This document shows positions 50,570 to 59,635 of a stretch of 64,000 nt of DNA, in pieces. Position 1 is the first letter of the stretch; each line of letters opens with the position of its first letter. The stretch lies in contig NZ_LVYV01000010.1 of assembly GCF_001618955.1 (NCBI RefSeq), forward strand, positions 1 through 64,000, read 5' to 3'. The translations under genes were made by a program, and so were the position numbers. The DNA is from Tardiphaga robiniae (GTDB lineage Bacteria > Pseudomonadota > Alphaproteobacteria > Rhizobiales > Xanthobacteraceae). Under the pieces are notes generated by a model that ran no database searches, was not told the origin of the DNA, and saw nothing but the letters and a program-made list of their open reading frames with translations.

Positions 50570-51290
50570 CTTCTTCTGCCACGATCGACGCCGGTGGCAA
50601 CGCCGGCGACGTCACGAGAGCCACGACGACGATTTGCTTCTCGAAGCGGATATTGATCGCAGCTCTGGTCGACGAAAGAGGGTGTCGGCGAGACATCAGG
50701 TCAAACGGCTGGACCGTCACTCCGGGCAGGGCTTGCTCTTCCCGCGAACCGGTCCGGCAAAGAAGCCGGTCATTCCGTGATTGGCGTTCTTTATTCGGTG
50801 CGGATCATTGGTCCGCAGTTTCATCGGTGGCTCCGGCCACATGAGATATGATCCTGACGTGTTGCCGACGCCCTCGTTTTTGCCGGTGCGGTTCATCCCC
50901 GGCGCTTTGAATTTCCTGATCCCGAATAGCTTTTGATCTGCTCGCTGTGACGCATCTCGCATTGGCGTCGTCGCATGCGCGGAGCAGGCTCTTTTAATAT
51001 CCCTGGTCGCCAACGCTACCGAGATGGTTACGGCATCCCCAAACAGCAGGGTAAACCGAATTCCGCGAAAATGCAGAAAACCCGCATAAATGCTGGTTTT
51101 TTGGCCGCGTACGGGCCGATTCAGGCTTCGGCTCTTCAGATTTCGTTCATCGCGATACTTAAACTGCTCTTCAAATTTGATCGGTCATATTGATCCCAAC
51201 AAGCCGGCAAACGGCGGTTGGGATTGCATCAAATAACGGACAGGAGCCGCGCTCGGTTGGGGGCGGCAAAACTAAAAAAAGGAATGACCG
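50570..51290. other. Long intergenic region, no supported gene
   Basis: About 720 bp. Frames exist on both strands (for example minus 50717-51013) but have no recognisable product, poor codon use and no good ribosome site. GGAA(T)GACCG at 51281 just upstream of 51291 supports the next gene. A partial 'CGCCGG...CCGGCG' stem sits at 50588-50607 after the H1-like peptide but lacks a U-tract. AT content rises near 51045-51180. Confidence 0.4.
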
Positions 51291-51560
51291 ATGTTTCAGG
51301 GGCAGATCGATTTTGAAGCTGCGATGCCGATCGCAGAGACCGCCATCCAGGACGTGCTGTTCGAGCGCGGTCTGTATTGGGCGTCGGGCCGTTCGGGGAT
51401 CGTTGACCTCGTCGCCGCGCACAAGTGGTTCAACCTCGCGGCCCTCAAGGGCCGGGTCGATGCCATCCCGATGCGCCGCGAAGTCGCCGAGATGATGTCG
51501 GATGTCGAGATCGCCGCCGCGCAGCGCGATGCCCGCGCCTGGTTGTCGACGGTTCACTAA
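51291..51560 (+). CDS. Small Sel1-like repeat protein
   Basis: The 89-aa protein ('ETAIQDVLFERGLYWASGRS', 'GIVDLVAAHKWFNLAALKGR', 'VDAIPMRREVAEMMSDVEIA', 'AAQRDARAWL') carries the A-x3-W-x2-LAA helix pattern of Sel1/TPR-like repeats ('AAHKWFNLAALKG'), about one and a half repeats. No signal peptide. Such short proteins are frequent in rhizobia. The ATG is preceded by 'AAAAAGGAATGACCG', giving AGGA about 9 bp upstream. Function unknown, possibly protein-protein contact. Confidence 0.65.
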   Translation: MFQGQIDFEAAMPIAETAIQDVLFERGLYWASGRSGIVDLVAAHKWFNLAALKGRVDAIPMRREVAEMMSDVEIAAAQRDARAWLSTVH

Positions 51561-51625
51561 TCCGACTGCGTGTTTTCGCGGTGGTTCGGCAGGCGCGATG
51601 CCCGCCGGGGCAGGGTGATGAGCCG

Positions 51626-52012
51626 CTACTTCTTGACGATGGTGAAGATGCCGTCGGTCTCCGGCTCCGCCACATAGCGGTTGTCCGGCGTCGAGAACCG
51701 GATGCGCAGTTTGCGGGTCGCGTCGGCAAAGCCGATCGTCCACCCCTCATAGAGCCGCCACGCTGCGATCTCGTCCATGACGGGGAAAGTCCTGGCGCAG
51801 TCCTTGGCCACGTCGATCTGTGAACCGCCGATGGTGCTTTCGCTCTTCAAAACGACGCGGCAGCGTTTCCTGCCCTTGGCGTCCTGGAGCTCCCAGGCTC
51901 CGTAAATATCCTTGAGCATCGCCGGATCGACAAGATCCATCAGCTTGAGGGTTTGCCCAGATGCGGCAGATGAGATCGCCATTGCGACGGCCATCACGGC
52001 AGCCCATTTCAT
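51626..52012 (-). CDS. Secreted AprI/Inh-type protease inhibitor-like protein
   Basis: The 128-aa protein has a signal peptide (MKWAAVMAVAMAISSAASGQ) and a beta-barrel domain with the AprI/Inh pattern: 'YGAWELQDAKGRKRCRVVL' near residue 37, a second Cys in 'AKDCARTFPV', 'AAWRLYEGWTIGFADATRKL' and a closing 'RFSTPDNRYVAEPETDGIFT'. In Gram-negatives this family protects periplasmic proteins from metalloproteases of the alkaline protease/serralysin type; none is nearby. An in-frame ATG at 52054 is a possible longer start. Confidence 0.65.
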   Translation of the reverse strand: MKWAAVMAVAMAISSAASGQTLKLMDLVDPAMLKDIYGAWELQDAKGRKRCRVVLKSESTIGGSQIDVAKDCARTFPVMDEIAAWRLYEGWTIGFADATRKLRIRFSTPDNRYVAEPETDGIFTIVKK

Positions 52013-52165
52013 ATCGCGCACTCCCTCGCATACGTTCAAATGTACCGTAGCCACGTCACGGCCTTGTTACGAGCGTCGCGGTTGTAACTGGCATGTGCGC
52101 CCCAATGTCTGTCTCGTCGCTTGCACAGCGAGGCCGGGAGGCCGCGCAACAAAAAGGATAATGCC

Positions 52166-52492
52166 ATGTCGACGAAGAAACTCACGCTCCCATCCATCAT
52201 CCGCGCCAGCGGCCTTGCGACGCTGGTGGGTATTGCCATCGGCGCGGCCCAGCCTGCAGTTGCTGCATCGGCGCCCGCATATCCGCAATGGATCAGCGCG
52301 TCCGCTGCTGTCACATCCACCGATATCAGTGCGGCACGCAAGAACCGGCAGGTGAGGCGCACATCTCCGCGTGATGCCTATGGCAGCTATGTTGGCGGGG
52401 GCAGCTATGTTGGGGCGCCCGGCGGGGTATCGCAGTCCTATCCCGGCTACGGCTATGGCGTCGGAGACAATTCGCGGAATCAGACCTGGTAG
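52166..52492 (+). CDS. Small secreted protein with Gly/Tyr-rich C-terminus
   Basis: The 108-aa protein has an N-terminal signal ('MSTKKLTLPSIIRASGLATL', 'VGIAIGAAQPAVAASA') and a repetitive tail 'DAYGSYVGGGSYVGAPGGVS', 'QSYPGYGYGVGDNSRNQTW', in which the SYVG unit is repeated. It is probably exported. Function unknown; the Gly/Tyr repeats are typical of surface or low-complexity proteins. The intrinsic terminator at 52664 lies downstream. Confidence 0.65.
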   Translation: MSTKKLTLPSIIRASGLATLVGIAIGAAQPAVAASAPAYPQWISASAAVTSTDISAARKNRQVRRTSPRDAYGSYVGGGSYVGAPGGVSQSYPGYGYGVGDNSRNQTW

Positions 52493-52554
52493 GTCCGTCA
52501 TCCAGGACGTGACGACTCGGCCGCGACCATAAGCGTCGTCCGGGGAGGGTGTGC

Positions 52555-52644
52555 ATGGCTGTCGTGGAAGGTGATGGCGGAGAGGGCATCGGGAATCCTT
52601 CTTTAAGGATTGCCGGGCATCATTCGCTTAAGCGGAGAGTTTGA
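52555..52644 (+). CDS. Possible 29-aa peptide
   Basis: A 29-codon frame (MAVVEGDGGEGIGNPSLRIA..., stop TGA 52642-52644) follows a strong ribosome site GGGGAGGG (52541-52548) with about 6 bp spacing and precedes a rho-independent terminator. The peptide has no known motif. The ribosome site and terminator favour expression, but a single 29-codon frame without conservation data is weak. Confidence 0.3.
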   Translation: MAVVEGDGGEGIGNPSLRIAGHHSLKRRV

Positions 52645-52663
52645 GTACCGCTAGCAGGTAGAG

Positions 52664-52694
52664 ACCCGCCGGAGCGACCCGGCGGGTTTTTCTT
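52664..52694 (+). terminator. Rho-independent terminator
   Basis: ACCCGCCGG (52664-52672) and CCGGCGGGT (52679-52687) form the stem, followed by TTTTTCTTTG. It ends the unit of 52166 (and perhaps the 29-aa peptide). Confidence 0.8.
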
Positions 52695-52745
52695 TGTTAC
52701 TTGCGCCGATCTATGGCGTCGTAACCCGCGTAACAAGGTAGTGAG

Positions 52746-53478
52746 TTATTTTGCAGGGTAATACACGAATGCGTCCACCACGCGCTTTAGTCCAAAGGAA
52801 GCCGAAAACTGAATTGTCAGTTTTGATCCTTCGATCTCAACAATCTCGCCTATTCCGAATTTAGCGTGCTCGACGATCTCACCAACCATATACGGTGAAA
52901 TGTAGTTGTCGTTGATATACGGACTCGAACTGGGGAGCGACCGGCCACGCGCTTGGGGGCGAGATGGACTCTCCAACCCCGCTAGCCGATCTTCGATTGC
53001 TCGCAGTTGATCGATGACCACCTTTTGTTCGGGCGTGGCTGCATGCTCCAATCGCAACCGTCCGCGAGCGTTTGTCACCGGATTCTCGACTTGATAATTT
53101 GGGGACAGAACGACGTCCACTGCATGCTGCAGCTTCTCTCGCGCAGCAACTAAGTCACGCGGGTGAGTTCTAGAGAACGCAATCGAGCGATAAAGGCTCA
53201 CGTCGAATGGAATTCTCTGCCCCACCTCGTGCATGTGAATAATTGGCTTCTGCACCATGTGTCTGATGCGATTTCATAAAAGACGTTCGGATTGAGCCTG
53301 TGAGATCGGCGACAACGATCTCTGCCGATAGAAGTCGTTCGATTACCTGAGCGTCGATAAGGCCTGGGTGTGCAATCTTGTCGGCGCGATCAACGATGAA
53401 ATCACTTCGAGCGTCAAAGGCGGGCTCCACGATGCCTTTGAAGAAACCAATCAGCGTGAATTCGTTCCTGGCTGTCAT
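52746..53478 (-). pseudogene. Frameshifted nucleoside-2-deoxyribosyltransferase-like protein with Tudor-like C-terminal domain
   Basis: Two frames on the minus strand join into one protein. The N-terminal piece (53478 to about 53294, 'GFFKGIVEPAFDARSDFIVD', 'LIDAQVIERLLSAEIVVADL' TG) and the C-terminal piece (from 53267, 'IRHMVQKPIIHMHEVGQ', 'RIPFDVSLYRSIAFS') are linked by a 26-nt stretch reading NPNVFYEIA in the third frame, so two single bases are missing (near 53293 and 53267). Intact relatives read 'VADLTGxNPNVFYEIxIRHxxxKP'. The C-terminal 'VGEIVEHAKFGIGEIVEIEG' resembles the UvrD/CarD-type Tudor-like domain. It lies beside tRNA-Ser, as in integration sites. Sequencing error cannot be excluded. 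Confidence 0.7.
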
Positions 53479-53676
53479 CGTCTCCGATCTGGGAGACCAC
53501 GAAGCAGCGCTTCTTTACCGTCATGTTGGATTCTCACTTCAATACCTTGGAGCGCAGCTTCGCTGATACGCCGCGAGCTTCACAAAGTAGCTGATGACGA
53601 CGGGGTGTGCGTTGAAGTGGGCGCAGGAAGGAATCGTCAGAAAAAATGTAGATGTAGCAATGCTTTAGAGGGGAGA

Positions 53677-53767
53677 TGGCGGAGCCGGAGGGATTCGAAC
53701 CCTCGATACCCTTGAGAGGTATGCCGCTTTAGCAAAGCGGTGCCTTCAGCCACTCGGCCACAGCTCC
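53677..53767 (-). tRNA. serX: tRNA-Ser (anticodon GCU)
   Basis: The minus strand reads GGAGCTGTGGCCGAGTGGCT... with a 7-bp acceptor (GGAGCTG/CGGCTCC, one G-U), the serine long variable arm (ATACCTCTCAAGGGTAT), an anticodon stem CCGCT/AGCGG around TTGCTAA (anticodon GCU), the T-loop GGTTCGAATCC and an encoded CCA (53677-53679). The long variable arm and anticodon assign tRNA-Ser for AGC/AGU codons. The decayed gene lies on its 3' side, the usual side for integrated elements. Confidence 0.93.
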
Positions 53768-54439
53768 ATCATTGCTGCATATGCCCGACACCGTCGCGAG
53801 CCGCAAGCGCCAGATCGCAGTCTGCAGCGTATGTTCGCAAAAATCGGACGCATCCGATGTGGATGTGACTTTATAATCTCCAGGTGCCGAGCCGCTTGTG
53901 GTGCATCTGCCGCGGAGAAAATGGGCCCCGAGGCCGTTTATCGATTGCCATCCGCCGTTCCGCACTTGCCGGAATTTATCGCTCCGGCAGATACGAGACG
54001 ATTCGGCTGATGGAGCAGGAAAGCCGGTCAGATACATCGAATGCGAGTGTGAATGTGTTTCTGCTCGTTACGGGACGGGTCGGTGCCCTGAAATGCGGCG
54101 CTAGAAATTCTTATGTTGAAACAATTGCTTGCCAAGAATGCGCATTCACGAGTCCGTGTGATTTAGGCAACACAGCCTAGGAAACGGCCGAATGGAGGCC
54201 GCTTTGAGGCGTTCCATTGTTGCGAAGCGAGAAACCTTAGGAGATGGTCTCGGTGCGACGGAGGGGGGCATCCCGAGGTCGTCCCGTAAGGTGGTTCGTC
54301 CTGAACCTCGTCGGCACGTTTTGTGCGACGGGTTTTGAGATTCGGAGCGTTTGCGGGTTGTCAGGGATTAAGGGGACTTGTCTTCAGGGTGGCCTCCACC
54401 CCGTTGCAGAACCTTCCCTAAAGCAACTTGGAGGTTTAC
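53768..54439. other. Long region upstream of the porin, no supported gene
   Basis: About 670 bp between tRNA-Ser and the porin. A frame at 53884-54180 has unusual amino-acid use and no ribosome site, so it is not annotated. The last 200 bp before the porin probably hold its promoter and leader; GGAGG at 54429-54433 is its ribosome site. Confidence 0.4.
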
Positions 54440-55966
54440 ATGAAGACGATTAAGGGCCTTATTCTCGGCTCGACGGCAGCTCTGCTCGCCGTTGGCGGAG
54501 CTCAGGCAGCCGATCTTCCCGTCAAGGCCAAAGCGGTCGAATACGTGAAGATCTGCTCCCTCTATGGCGCGGGTTTCTACTACATCCCGGGCACCGACAC
54601 CTGCATCAAGATCGGCGGCGCGATCCGTTTGGACACCTCGTTCAACGCCGCAGCTTACGACACCCCGTTCTGGCAGGGTGGCGCTGGTGGCAATAATCTT
54701 TGGACCAAGGATTATTTCATCACCCGCGAGCGTATCAACCTGACCACCGATACCCGCACTGCCACCGAATACGGTGTCCTGCGTACCTACGCGAACATGC
54801 AGTTCGACTTCTCGCAGAACCGTGAATCGATCGCTGGCGGCTTCACCGAAGTCGACTACGCCTTCATCCAGTTCGCCGGCTTCACCTTCGGTAAGGCTGT
54901 CTCGCAGTTCGATCCGCAGTGGGCCCTCAACAAGCCTTACATCTCGTCGGGCTTCATGGCTGGTTCGAACAACACGACCGGTATCCCGCAGATCGCCTAC
55001 ACCGCTTCGTTCGGTAACGGCGTGTCGGCGACGATCTCGCTCGAAAACGCTTCGGCCTACCGCAACGCCGGCCTCTGGAATACCAACGGCTTCATCACCG
55101 GACCGGGCGCGAGCACGTTCACGGGTGCGTTCTACGGCACGTCGTCGAACACCTTCCTGGGCAACGCCTACGGGGGCAACCACATTCCTGACGTCGTCGG
55201 CAACATCCGCCTCGACCAGGCTTGGGGCACGCTGCACTTCGGCGCTGCGATGCACACTGCTACCCCGGGCTTCTACGGCGCGAACGAAGCTACCGGTCAC
55301 GCTGACGACAAGTACGGTTTCGCAGTCAACGGTGCGGTTGAATTCAAGAACCTGCCCACCGGCGCTGGCGACACTCTGAAGCTCGAAGCAACCTACGCCA
55401 AGGGCGCAGCGAAGTACGCGATCGCTGGCGGCACCACCGACACCTCGGGCGGCGGTCGTTTCGCGAAGGTCGACGGCAACACCATCGGCTTCGGTTACGT
55501 TCTCGATGGCGTCTACACCACCGGTGGCCAGATCATCCAGAGCGAGGCCTGGTCGGTCGCTGGCTTCTACGAGCACTACTGGAACCCGGCATGGCGCACG
55601 TCGCTGTTCGGCAGCTACAGCAGCATCTCGTACGGTGACGGCAATGCTCTGATGCTCGCCGCATTCCAGGGCCTCACCACGGGTGGCCCGGGCACGAGCA
55701 GCTCGTCGGCTGCAGCATCTCGCGCTGGCACCTTCGCCGGCACGGGCAACTTCGACTTCGCTGTGGCCCAGATCGGTACCCGTACTGCCTGGACCCCCGT
55801 CAAGAACCTGACCCTGTCGGCTGAATTCACTTACAGCCGCCTCGAGCAGAACCTCAACGGCACCTACACCGTGACGAGCATGTCCGGCAAGCCGGCTGGT
55901 ACGGTCCTGAACACGCGCGACCAGAACCTCTACAACGGTTCGGTTCAGATCCTGCGCTCGTTCTAA
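54440..55966 (+). CDS. Porin, Omp_2 (alphaproteobacterial) family
   Basis: The 508-aa protein starts MKTIKGLILGSTAALLAVGG with a signal cleaved after AQA, then ADLPVKAKAVEYVKICSLYG and 'GAGFYYIPGTDTCIKIGGAI', the hallmark N-terminus of rhizobial Omp_2 porins. The body is rich in alternating beta strands ('FGFAVNGAVEFKNL'-like) and ends with a C-terminal Phe (ILRSF), required for outer-membrane assembly. It forms a trimeric channel for small solutes. The start has GGAGG upstream and a strong terminator follows. Codon use is biased, as expected for a highly expressed gene. Confidence 0.95.
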   Translation: MKTIKGLILGSTAALLAVGGAQAADLPVKAKAVEYVKICSLYGAGFYYIPGTDTCIKIGGAIRLDTSFNAAAYDTPFWQGGAGGNNLWTKDYFITRERINLTTDTRTATEYGVLRTYANMQFDFSQNRESIAGGFTEVDYAFIQFAGFTFGKAVSQFDPQWALNKPYISSGFMAGSNNTTGIPQIAYTASFGNGVSATISLENASAYRNAGLWNTNGFITGPGASTFTGAFYGTSSNTFLGNAYGGNHIPDVVGNIRLDQAWGTLHFGAAMHTATPGFYGANEATGHADDKYGFAVNGAVEFKNLPTGAGDTLKLEATYAKGAAKYAIAGGTTDTSGGGRFAKVDGNTIGFGYVLDGVYTTGGQIIQSEAWSVAGFYEHYWNPAWRTSLFGSYSSISYGDGNALMLAAFQGLTTGGPGTSSSSAAASRAGTFAGTGNFDFAVAQIGTRTAWTPVKNLTLSAEFTYSRLEQNLNGTYTVTSMSGKPAGTVLNTRDQNLYNGSVQILRSF

Positions 55967-56004
55967 TATCGACTGCCTCACGGCAATCGCTATCTGAAAC
56001 AAAG

Positions 56005-56035
56005 ACCCCCGGCAGGAAACTGCCGGGGGTTTTTG
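56005..56035 (+). terminator. Rho-independent terminator of the porin gene
   Basis: ACCCCCGGCAG (56005-56015), GAAA tetraloop, CTGCCGGGGGT (56020-56030), then TTTTTGC. The stem is perfect over 11 bp and begins about 40 bp after the stop. A very strong intrinsic terminator. Confidence 0.93.
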
Positions 56036-56139
56036 CTTGCGTGATCGATCGCTGTGCCGAGGCGTAGGATGGGTTTCGCTTCGACGCTTACGCGTCTGCG
56101 GTCTACCCATCCGACGTATTCGCACTGTCCTGGTTGATG

Positions 56140-58359
56140 CTATTCGACGCTGCTGCTGGCACCGCGATGCAGGTCGGCCTCGATCTGCAGCCGCGAGCCG
56201 CCGCCGAAGCGGGCGCGATAGACCTGCAGGTTCTCCATGATGCGCTGGACGTAGTTGCGCGTTTCCGAGAACGGAATCGACTCGACCCAGTCGACTGGAT
56301 CGACCTTGGGGTCACGCGGATCGCCGTAGCGTTCGATCCATTTGCGGACGCTACCGCGTCCCGCGTTGTAACCGGCGAAGGTCATGATGTAGGACCCGCG
56401 ATAGTCCTCGAGCAGGCCACCGAGTTCGGCGGCGCCCAGCGTAGCATTGTAGACCGAATCGCCCTTGAGGCGCGCGAGGTCATAGGTGCCGCCGTGTCGC
56501 TTGGTGACGTATTGCGCCGCGCTCGGCGTCACCTGCATCAGACCATAGGCCTGGGCCGGCGACACGACGGCCGGATTGAAGGCGCTTTCCTGCCGTGCGA
56601 TCGCATAGACCACGGCAGATTCGACTTCGGGCCCGATCGGGCGGTAGCTCGGAATTCCTGTTGTCGGATAGGCATAGTGATCGAAGGGCAGGCCGCGATT
56701 AAGCGCCGCCTTGCCGACCAGCAACGTACCGCGGGCATCCTTGTTCTGTTGCGCGAGCTCGGCAAGGCCGAGCACAGCTTCCGGATCGCCGTTCTCGCCG
56801 ACATCGCCGAAGATCGGAATGGCGACTTCGCGCTCGTCGATGGCGTAGAGCAGTTGCACCGCGCGGACGATTTCCAGTCGATCGAGCCCACGTGCGCGGG
56901 CGGTCAATGCACCGCTGATGTCGAGCTGCTGCAGGCCAAGCTTCGCGCGCGCGAGCTGGCCGTAATAGCTGGTGGATTGCTCTGCTGCGCGCGTATAGGC
57001 GGCACGCGCTTCCTGGCTGCGGCCTGCGGCTTCCGCAGCACGGCCCTGCCAGTAACCGGCGCGGGCGAGAGCTGTCGGATTGACGCTGCCGACGCCGATA
57101 CGTGCGAAGTGCTGTGCGGCAGTTGCGGGATCTTTCAGGAAGCGCAGCGCGATCCAGCCGGCAGTGAATTCCTGCTCGGTCTTGTAGATGTCGCGGGCGG
57201 GCAGCGCAGCATCGCGTGCCACGAGGTAGGCCGAGCGGTGTTCGCCGACGTCGAGGAGTTTGCGTGCGAGCAGACGCCGCTCGATCCACCATTCATCGAG
57301 ATTATGCAGACGGTGCGGCTCGCGCGGCGCTGCGATCATCAGCCGCGCAGCTTCGCCGAGTTTCTCTTCGCGGCGCAGCTGCTGAATACGGCTGAACATA
57401 TAGCCGGGATCGCTGTGCAGTTCGGAGGGCACCGCAGCGAACAGCGCGTTGACGTTCGAAGCTTTCTTGGTGACGCCGATGCGTGCCTTTGCCAATGCCA
57501 TCTCGGCGCTGCCGAGACGCTTTGCGGATCGCAGCGCCGCGTCAGAGTCGCTGCCATAGAGCAGCATGTCCATACGCGCCTTGTGATCGCCGGGCGTGAT
57601 CAGCGGGCCGAACATGTCGATGGCCATGTTTTCGGTATCGCCCGAGATGGGATCGCTGCGCCATGCGTCGCGCACCAGGCGCTCGGCGCCGGCGCGGTCG
57701 CCACGCGCGAGCAGCGACTTGGCGAGCGCGAACTTGCCCTTGGCGGAAATCGGCTTCTCGCTCTCGAAATAAGACTGGACCGCGGAGTCGTCGCGCTTGT
57801 CGTCCCACAGCGCCGCTTCGATGCGGCGGCGCAGGAAGGTCTGCGACGGCCAGCTCGGATTGGCGGCGACGAAAGCGCGGTAGCGCTCGACAGAGGCGCC
57901 ATTGTCATCGCTGCGCAGATAGATCCATTCGCCAAGCTTGCGCGCGACCGGATCGCCAATCGTTTGCACGACCTGCGCGGCTTCCGAACCCTTGCGCTTG
58001 CGGATCAGCTCGATGACGTTTTCGAGCGTTTCGGCATCCGCCTGTGGAGTGGATGTCGTCGCCGCGACGGCAGCGCGGGCGACCGGCTTCTTGGCAGCAG
58101 GAGGAATTGCAGCGTGCTGGCGGGTGGCCGGCTGGATCGCGGGGGCCGGGCTCGCGGCATCCGGTGCAAGCGGCTTTGCAGGCGCAGCCACGGCAGTAGG
58201 GGCCTGTGCGGCACTGCGCGCAATGGGGCGCGCTTTCGGCAATGGAACCTTGGTGGCCGCCCAGGCCTCGACGGCCAGCACCGATACCCCGACCGCCAGC
58301 GCCAGACCGGAGCCCAAGGCCGTCCGCCGCGCAGTTGTGGTGAGGAGCAGGTGCTTCAC
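56140..58359 (-). CDS. slt: Soluble lytic murein transglycosylase
   Basis: The 739-aa protein starts at a GTG (VKHLLLTTTARRTALGSG) with a signal peptide and a Pro/Ala-rich linker (about 35-95), then a long helical superhelical region with Sel1/TPR-like hairpins and the C-terminal SLT domain. The catalytic Glu591 is in 'AIARQESAFNPAVVSPAQAY', followed by 'GLMQVTPSAAQYVTKRHGG' and 'YNAGRGSVRKWIERYG'. It cleaves the MurNAc-GlcNAc bond to give 1,6-anhydro products in the periplasm. GGGGA lies 7 bp upstream of the GTG; an ATG at 58437 has no such site. Confidence 0.92.
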   Translation of the reverse strand: MKHLLLTTTARRTALGSGLALAVGVSVLAVEAWAATKVPLPKARPIARSAAQAPTAVAAPAKPLAPDAASPAPAIQPATRQHAAIPPAAKKPVARAAVAATTSTPQADAETLENVIELIRKRKGSEAAQVVQTIGDPVARKLGEWIYLRSDDNGASVERYRAFVAANPSWPSQTFLRRRIEAALWDDKRDDSAVQSYFESEKPISAKGKFALAKSLLARGDRAGAERLVRDAWRSDPISGDTENMAIDMFGPLITPGDHKARMDMLLYGSDSDAALRSAKRLGSAEMALAKARIGVTKKASNVNALFAAVPSELHSDPGYMFSRIQQLRREEKLGEAARLMIAAPREPHRLHNLDEWWIERRLLARKLLDVGEHRSAYLVARDAALPARDIYKTEQEFTAGWIALRFLKDPATAAQHFARIGVGSVNPTALARAGYWQGRAAEAAGRSQEARAAYTRAAEQSTSYYGQLARAKLGLQQLDISGALTARARGLDRLEIVRAVQLLYAIDEREVAIPIFGDVGENGDPEAVLGLAELAQQNKDARGTLLVGKAALNRGLPFDHYAYPTTGIPSYRPIGPEVESAVVYAIARQESAFNPAVVSPAQAYGLMQVTPSAAQYVTKRHGGTYDLARLKGDSVYNATLGAAELGGLLEDYRGSYIMTFAGYNAGRGSVRKWIERYGDPRDPKVDPVDWVESIPFSETRNYVQRIMENLQVYRARFGGGSRLQIEADLHRGASSSVE

Positions 58360-58642
58360 GGCATTCCCCCGCGGCGAATCAGACAATCGCACGCATTCCC
58401 ATGATGTATTTGATTGAAACGGTGACCAAATCGTCAATTTCTGTAACCGCTTGCTCCTCTCTGCCCGGCCACGGCGGCGAAATCACGGCTGAACAGGCGG
58501 CAAACCGCGCTGAAACCCGCCGGAAACCGACCTGAAACTGCCTTGGGCGGTCTTTCGCAGCAGCCGCAGACTCGATAAGACTTGCTGTTCAATCAATCGG
58601 TTCAAGCAGACGGCTAAAGCCGCATCGTGTTCGGAGCAGACC
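58360..58642. promoter_or_regulatory. Divergent promoter region between slt and dapA
   Basis: The roughly 280-bp spacer holds both promoters. An AT-rich 'CATGATGTATTTGATTGAAA' lies near 58399-58418 on the slt side; on the dapA side 'AAGACTTGCTGTTCAATCAA' near 58580. No clear dyad or riboswitch-like (lysine) structure was seen. Confidence 0.35.
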
Positions 58643-59536
58643 ATGGCAGCCACCAAGACGAATTTCCGGGGGTCTTACACAGCTCTGGTCACGCCGTTCA
58701 AAGATGGCGCGCTGGACGAGGCAGGCTTTCGCGCACTCGTCAGCTGGCAGATCGCGGAAGGTAGCAACGGCCTCGTTCCGGTCGGCACCACGGGCGAGAG
58801 CCCCACGCTGAGCCACGAAGAGCACTACAAGGTCGTCGAATGGTGCATCGACGAAGCCAAGGGCCGCGTGCCGGTGATCGCTGGCGCCGGGTCGAACTCC
58901 ACCAAGGAAGCGGTGGCACTGGCAAAGCATGCCGAGAAGGCCGGCGCCGATGCGGTGCTGGTGGTGACGCCGTATTACAACAAGCCTACGCAAGAGGGCA
59001 TGTATCAGCACTTCAAGGCGGTGAACGACGCGATCGGCATTCCGATCCTGATCTATAACATTCCGCCACGTTCGGTGGTGGACATGTCCGTCGAGACGAT
59101 GACCCGGCTGTTCGAATTGAAGAACATCGCCGGGGTCAAGGATGCCACCGCCAATCTCGCGCGCGTGTCGCAGCAGCGCCATGCCATGGGGCCGGATTTC
59201 CTGCAGATGTCCGGCGAGGACATGACCGCGCTGGCCTATATGGCGGCCGGCGGTCATGGCTGCATTTCGGTGGTTGCGAACGTCGCTCCGAAGCTGTGCG
59301 CCGATCTGATGAACGCAGTGCTCAAGGGCGACTACGCCGGTGCGCTGAAGCTTCAGGATCGTCTGACGCCGTTGCATGATGCGATCTTCAAGGAGCCTGG
59401 CGTTGCCGGCGCCAAGCATGGGCTCGGGTTGCTGGGCCGCATCACGGAAGAGGTGCGTCTGCCGCTGGTGACGGTGACGCCGCCGACCGGCAAGGTGATC
59501 CGCGACGCCATGGTTTTTGCCGGCCTCATCAACTAG
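58643..59536 (+). CDS. dapA: 4-hydroxy-tetrahydrodipicolinate synthase
   Basis: The 297-aa TIM-barrel protein has '[10 protein letters not shown]', '[20 protein letters not shown]', catalytic Tyr138 in '[16 protein letters not shown]' and Schiff-base Lys166 in '[14 protein letters not shown]'. It condenses pyruvate with aspartate semialdehyde, the first step of lysine/diaminopimelate synthesis. It lies upstream of mscL and smpB on the same strand, with a 99-bp gap to mscL. Confidence 0.96.
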   Translation: MAATKTNFRGSYTALVTPFKDGALDEAGFRALVSWQIAEGSNGLVPVGTTGESPTLSHEEHYKVVEWCIDEAKGRVPVIAGAGSNSTKEAVALAKHAEKAGADAVLVVTPYYNKPTQEGMYQHFKAVNDAIGIPILIYNIPPRSVVDMSVETMTRLFELKNIAGVKDATANLARVSQQRHAMGPDFLQMSGEDMTALAYMAAGGHGCISVVANVAPKLCADLMNAVLKGDYAGALKLQDRLTPLHDAIFKEPGVAGAKHGLGLLGRITEEVRLPLVTVTPPTGKVIRDAMVFAGLIN

Positions 59537-59635
59537 GCATCTGCGTCAACCGGATGTTGGGTGACTTTGGCTGCGCCATCTCTCCTTATTTGTAAGCGCG
59601 TACCCGTCGTTCGTTGAAAACAAAAGGAATTGCAG

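Noticed and set aside
50395-50844. Longer frame overlapping the H1-like peptide
   Set aside because: It reads the lysine-rich stretch as Glu/Asp/Gln-rich filler and continues into sequence without codon bias; the 36-aa frame has the ribosome site.
50717-51013. 98-codon minus-strand frame in the gene-poor region
   Set aside because: No ribosome site or domain; composition resembles non-coding GC-rich sequence.
53884-54180. 98-codon frame upstream of the porin
   Set aside because: No ribosome site, unusual composition and no motif.
54368-56125. Frame of 585 codons antisense to the porin
   Set aside because: It mirrors the porin's biased codons; the sense frame has a signal peptide and C-terminal Phe.
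56134-58404. Frame of 756 codons antisense to slt
   Set aside because: Shadow of the transglycosylase gene; the sense frame carries the SLT catalytic motifs.
58360-58642. Lysine riboswitch upstream of dapA
   Set aside because: No recognisable lysine aptamer core or anti-terminator pair was seen, and the spacer is short and also serves slt.
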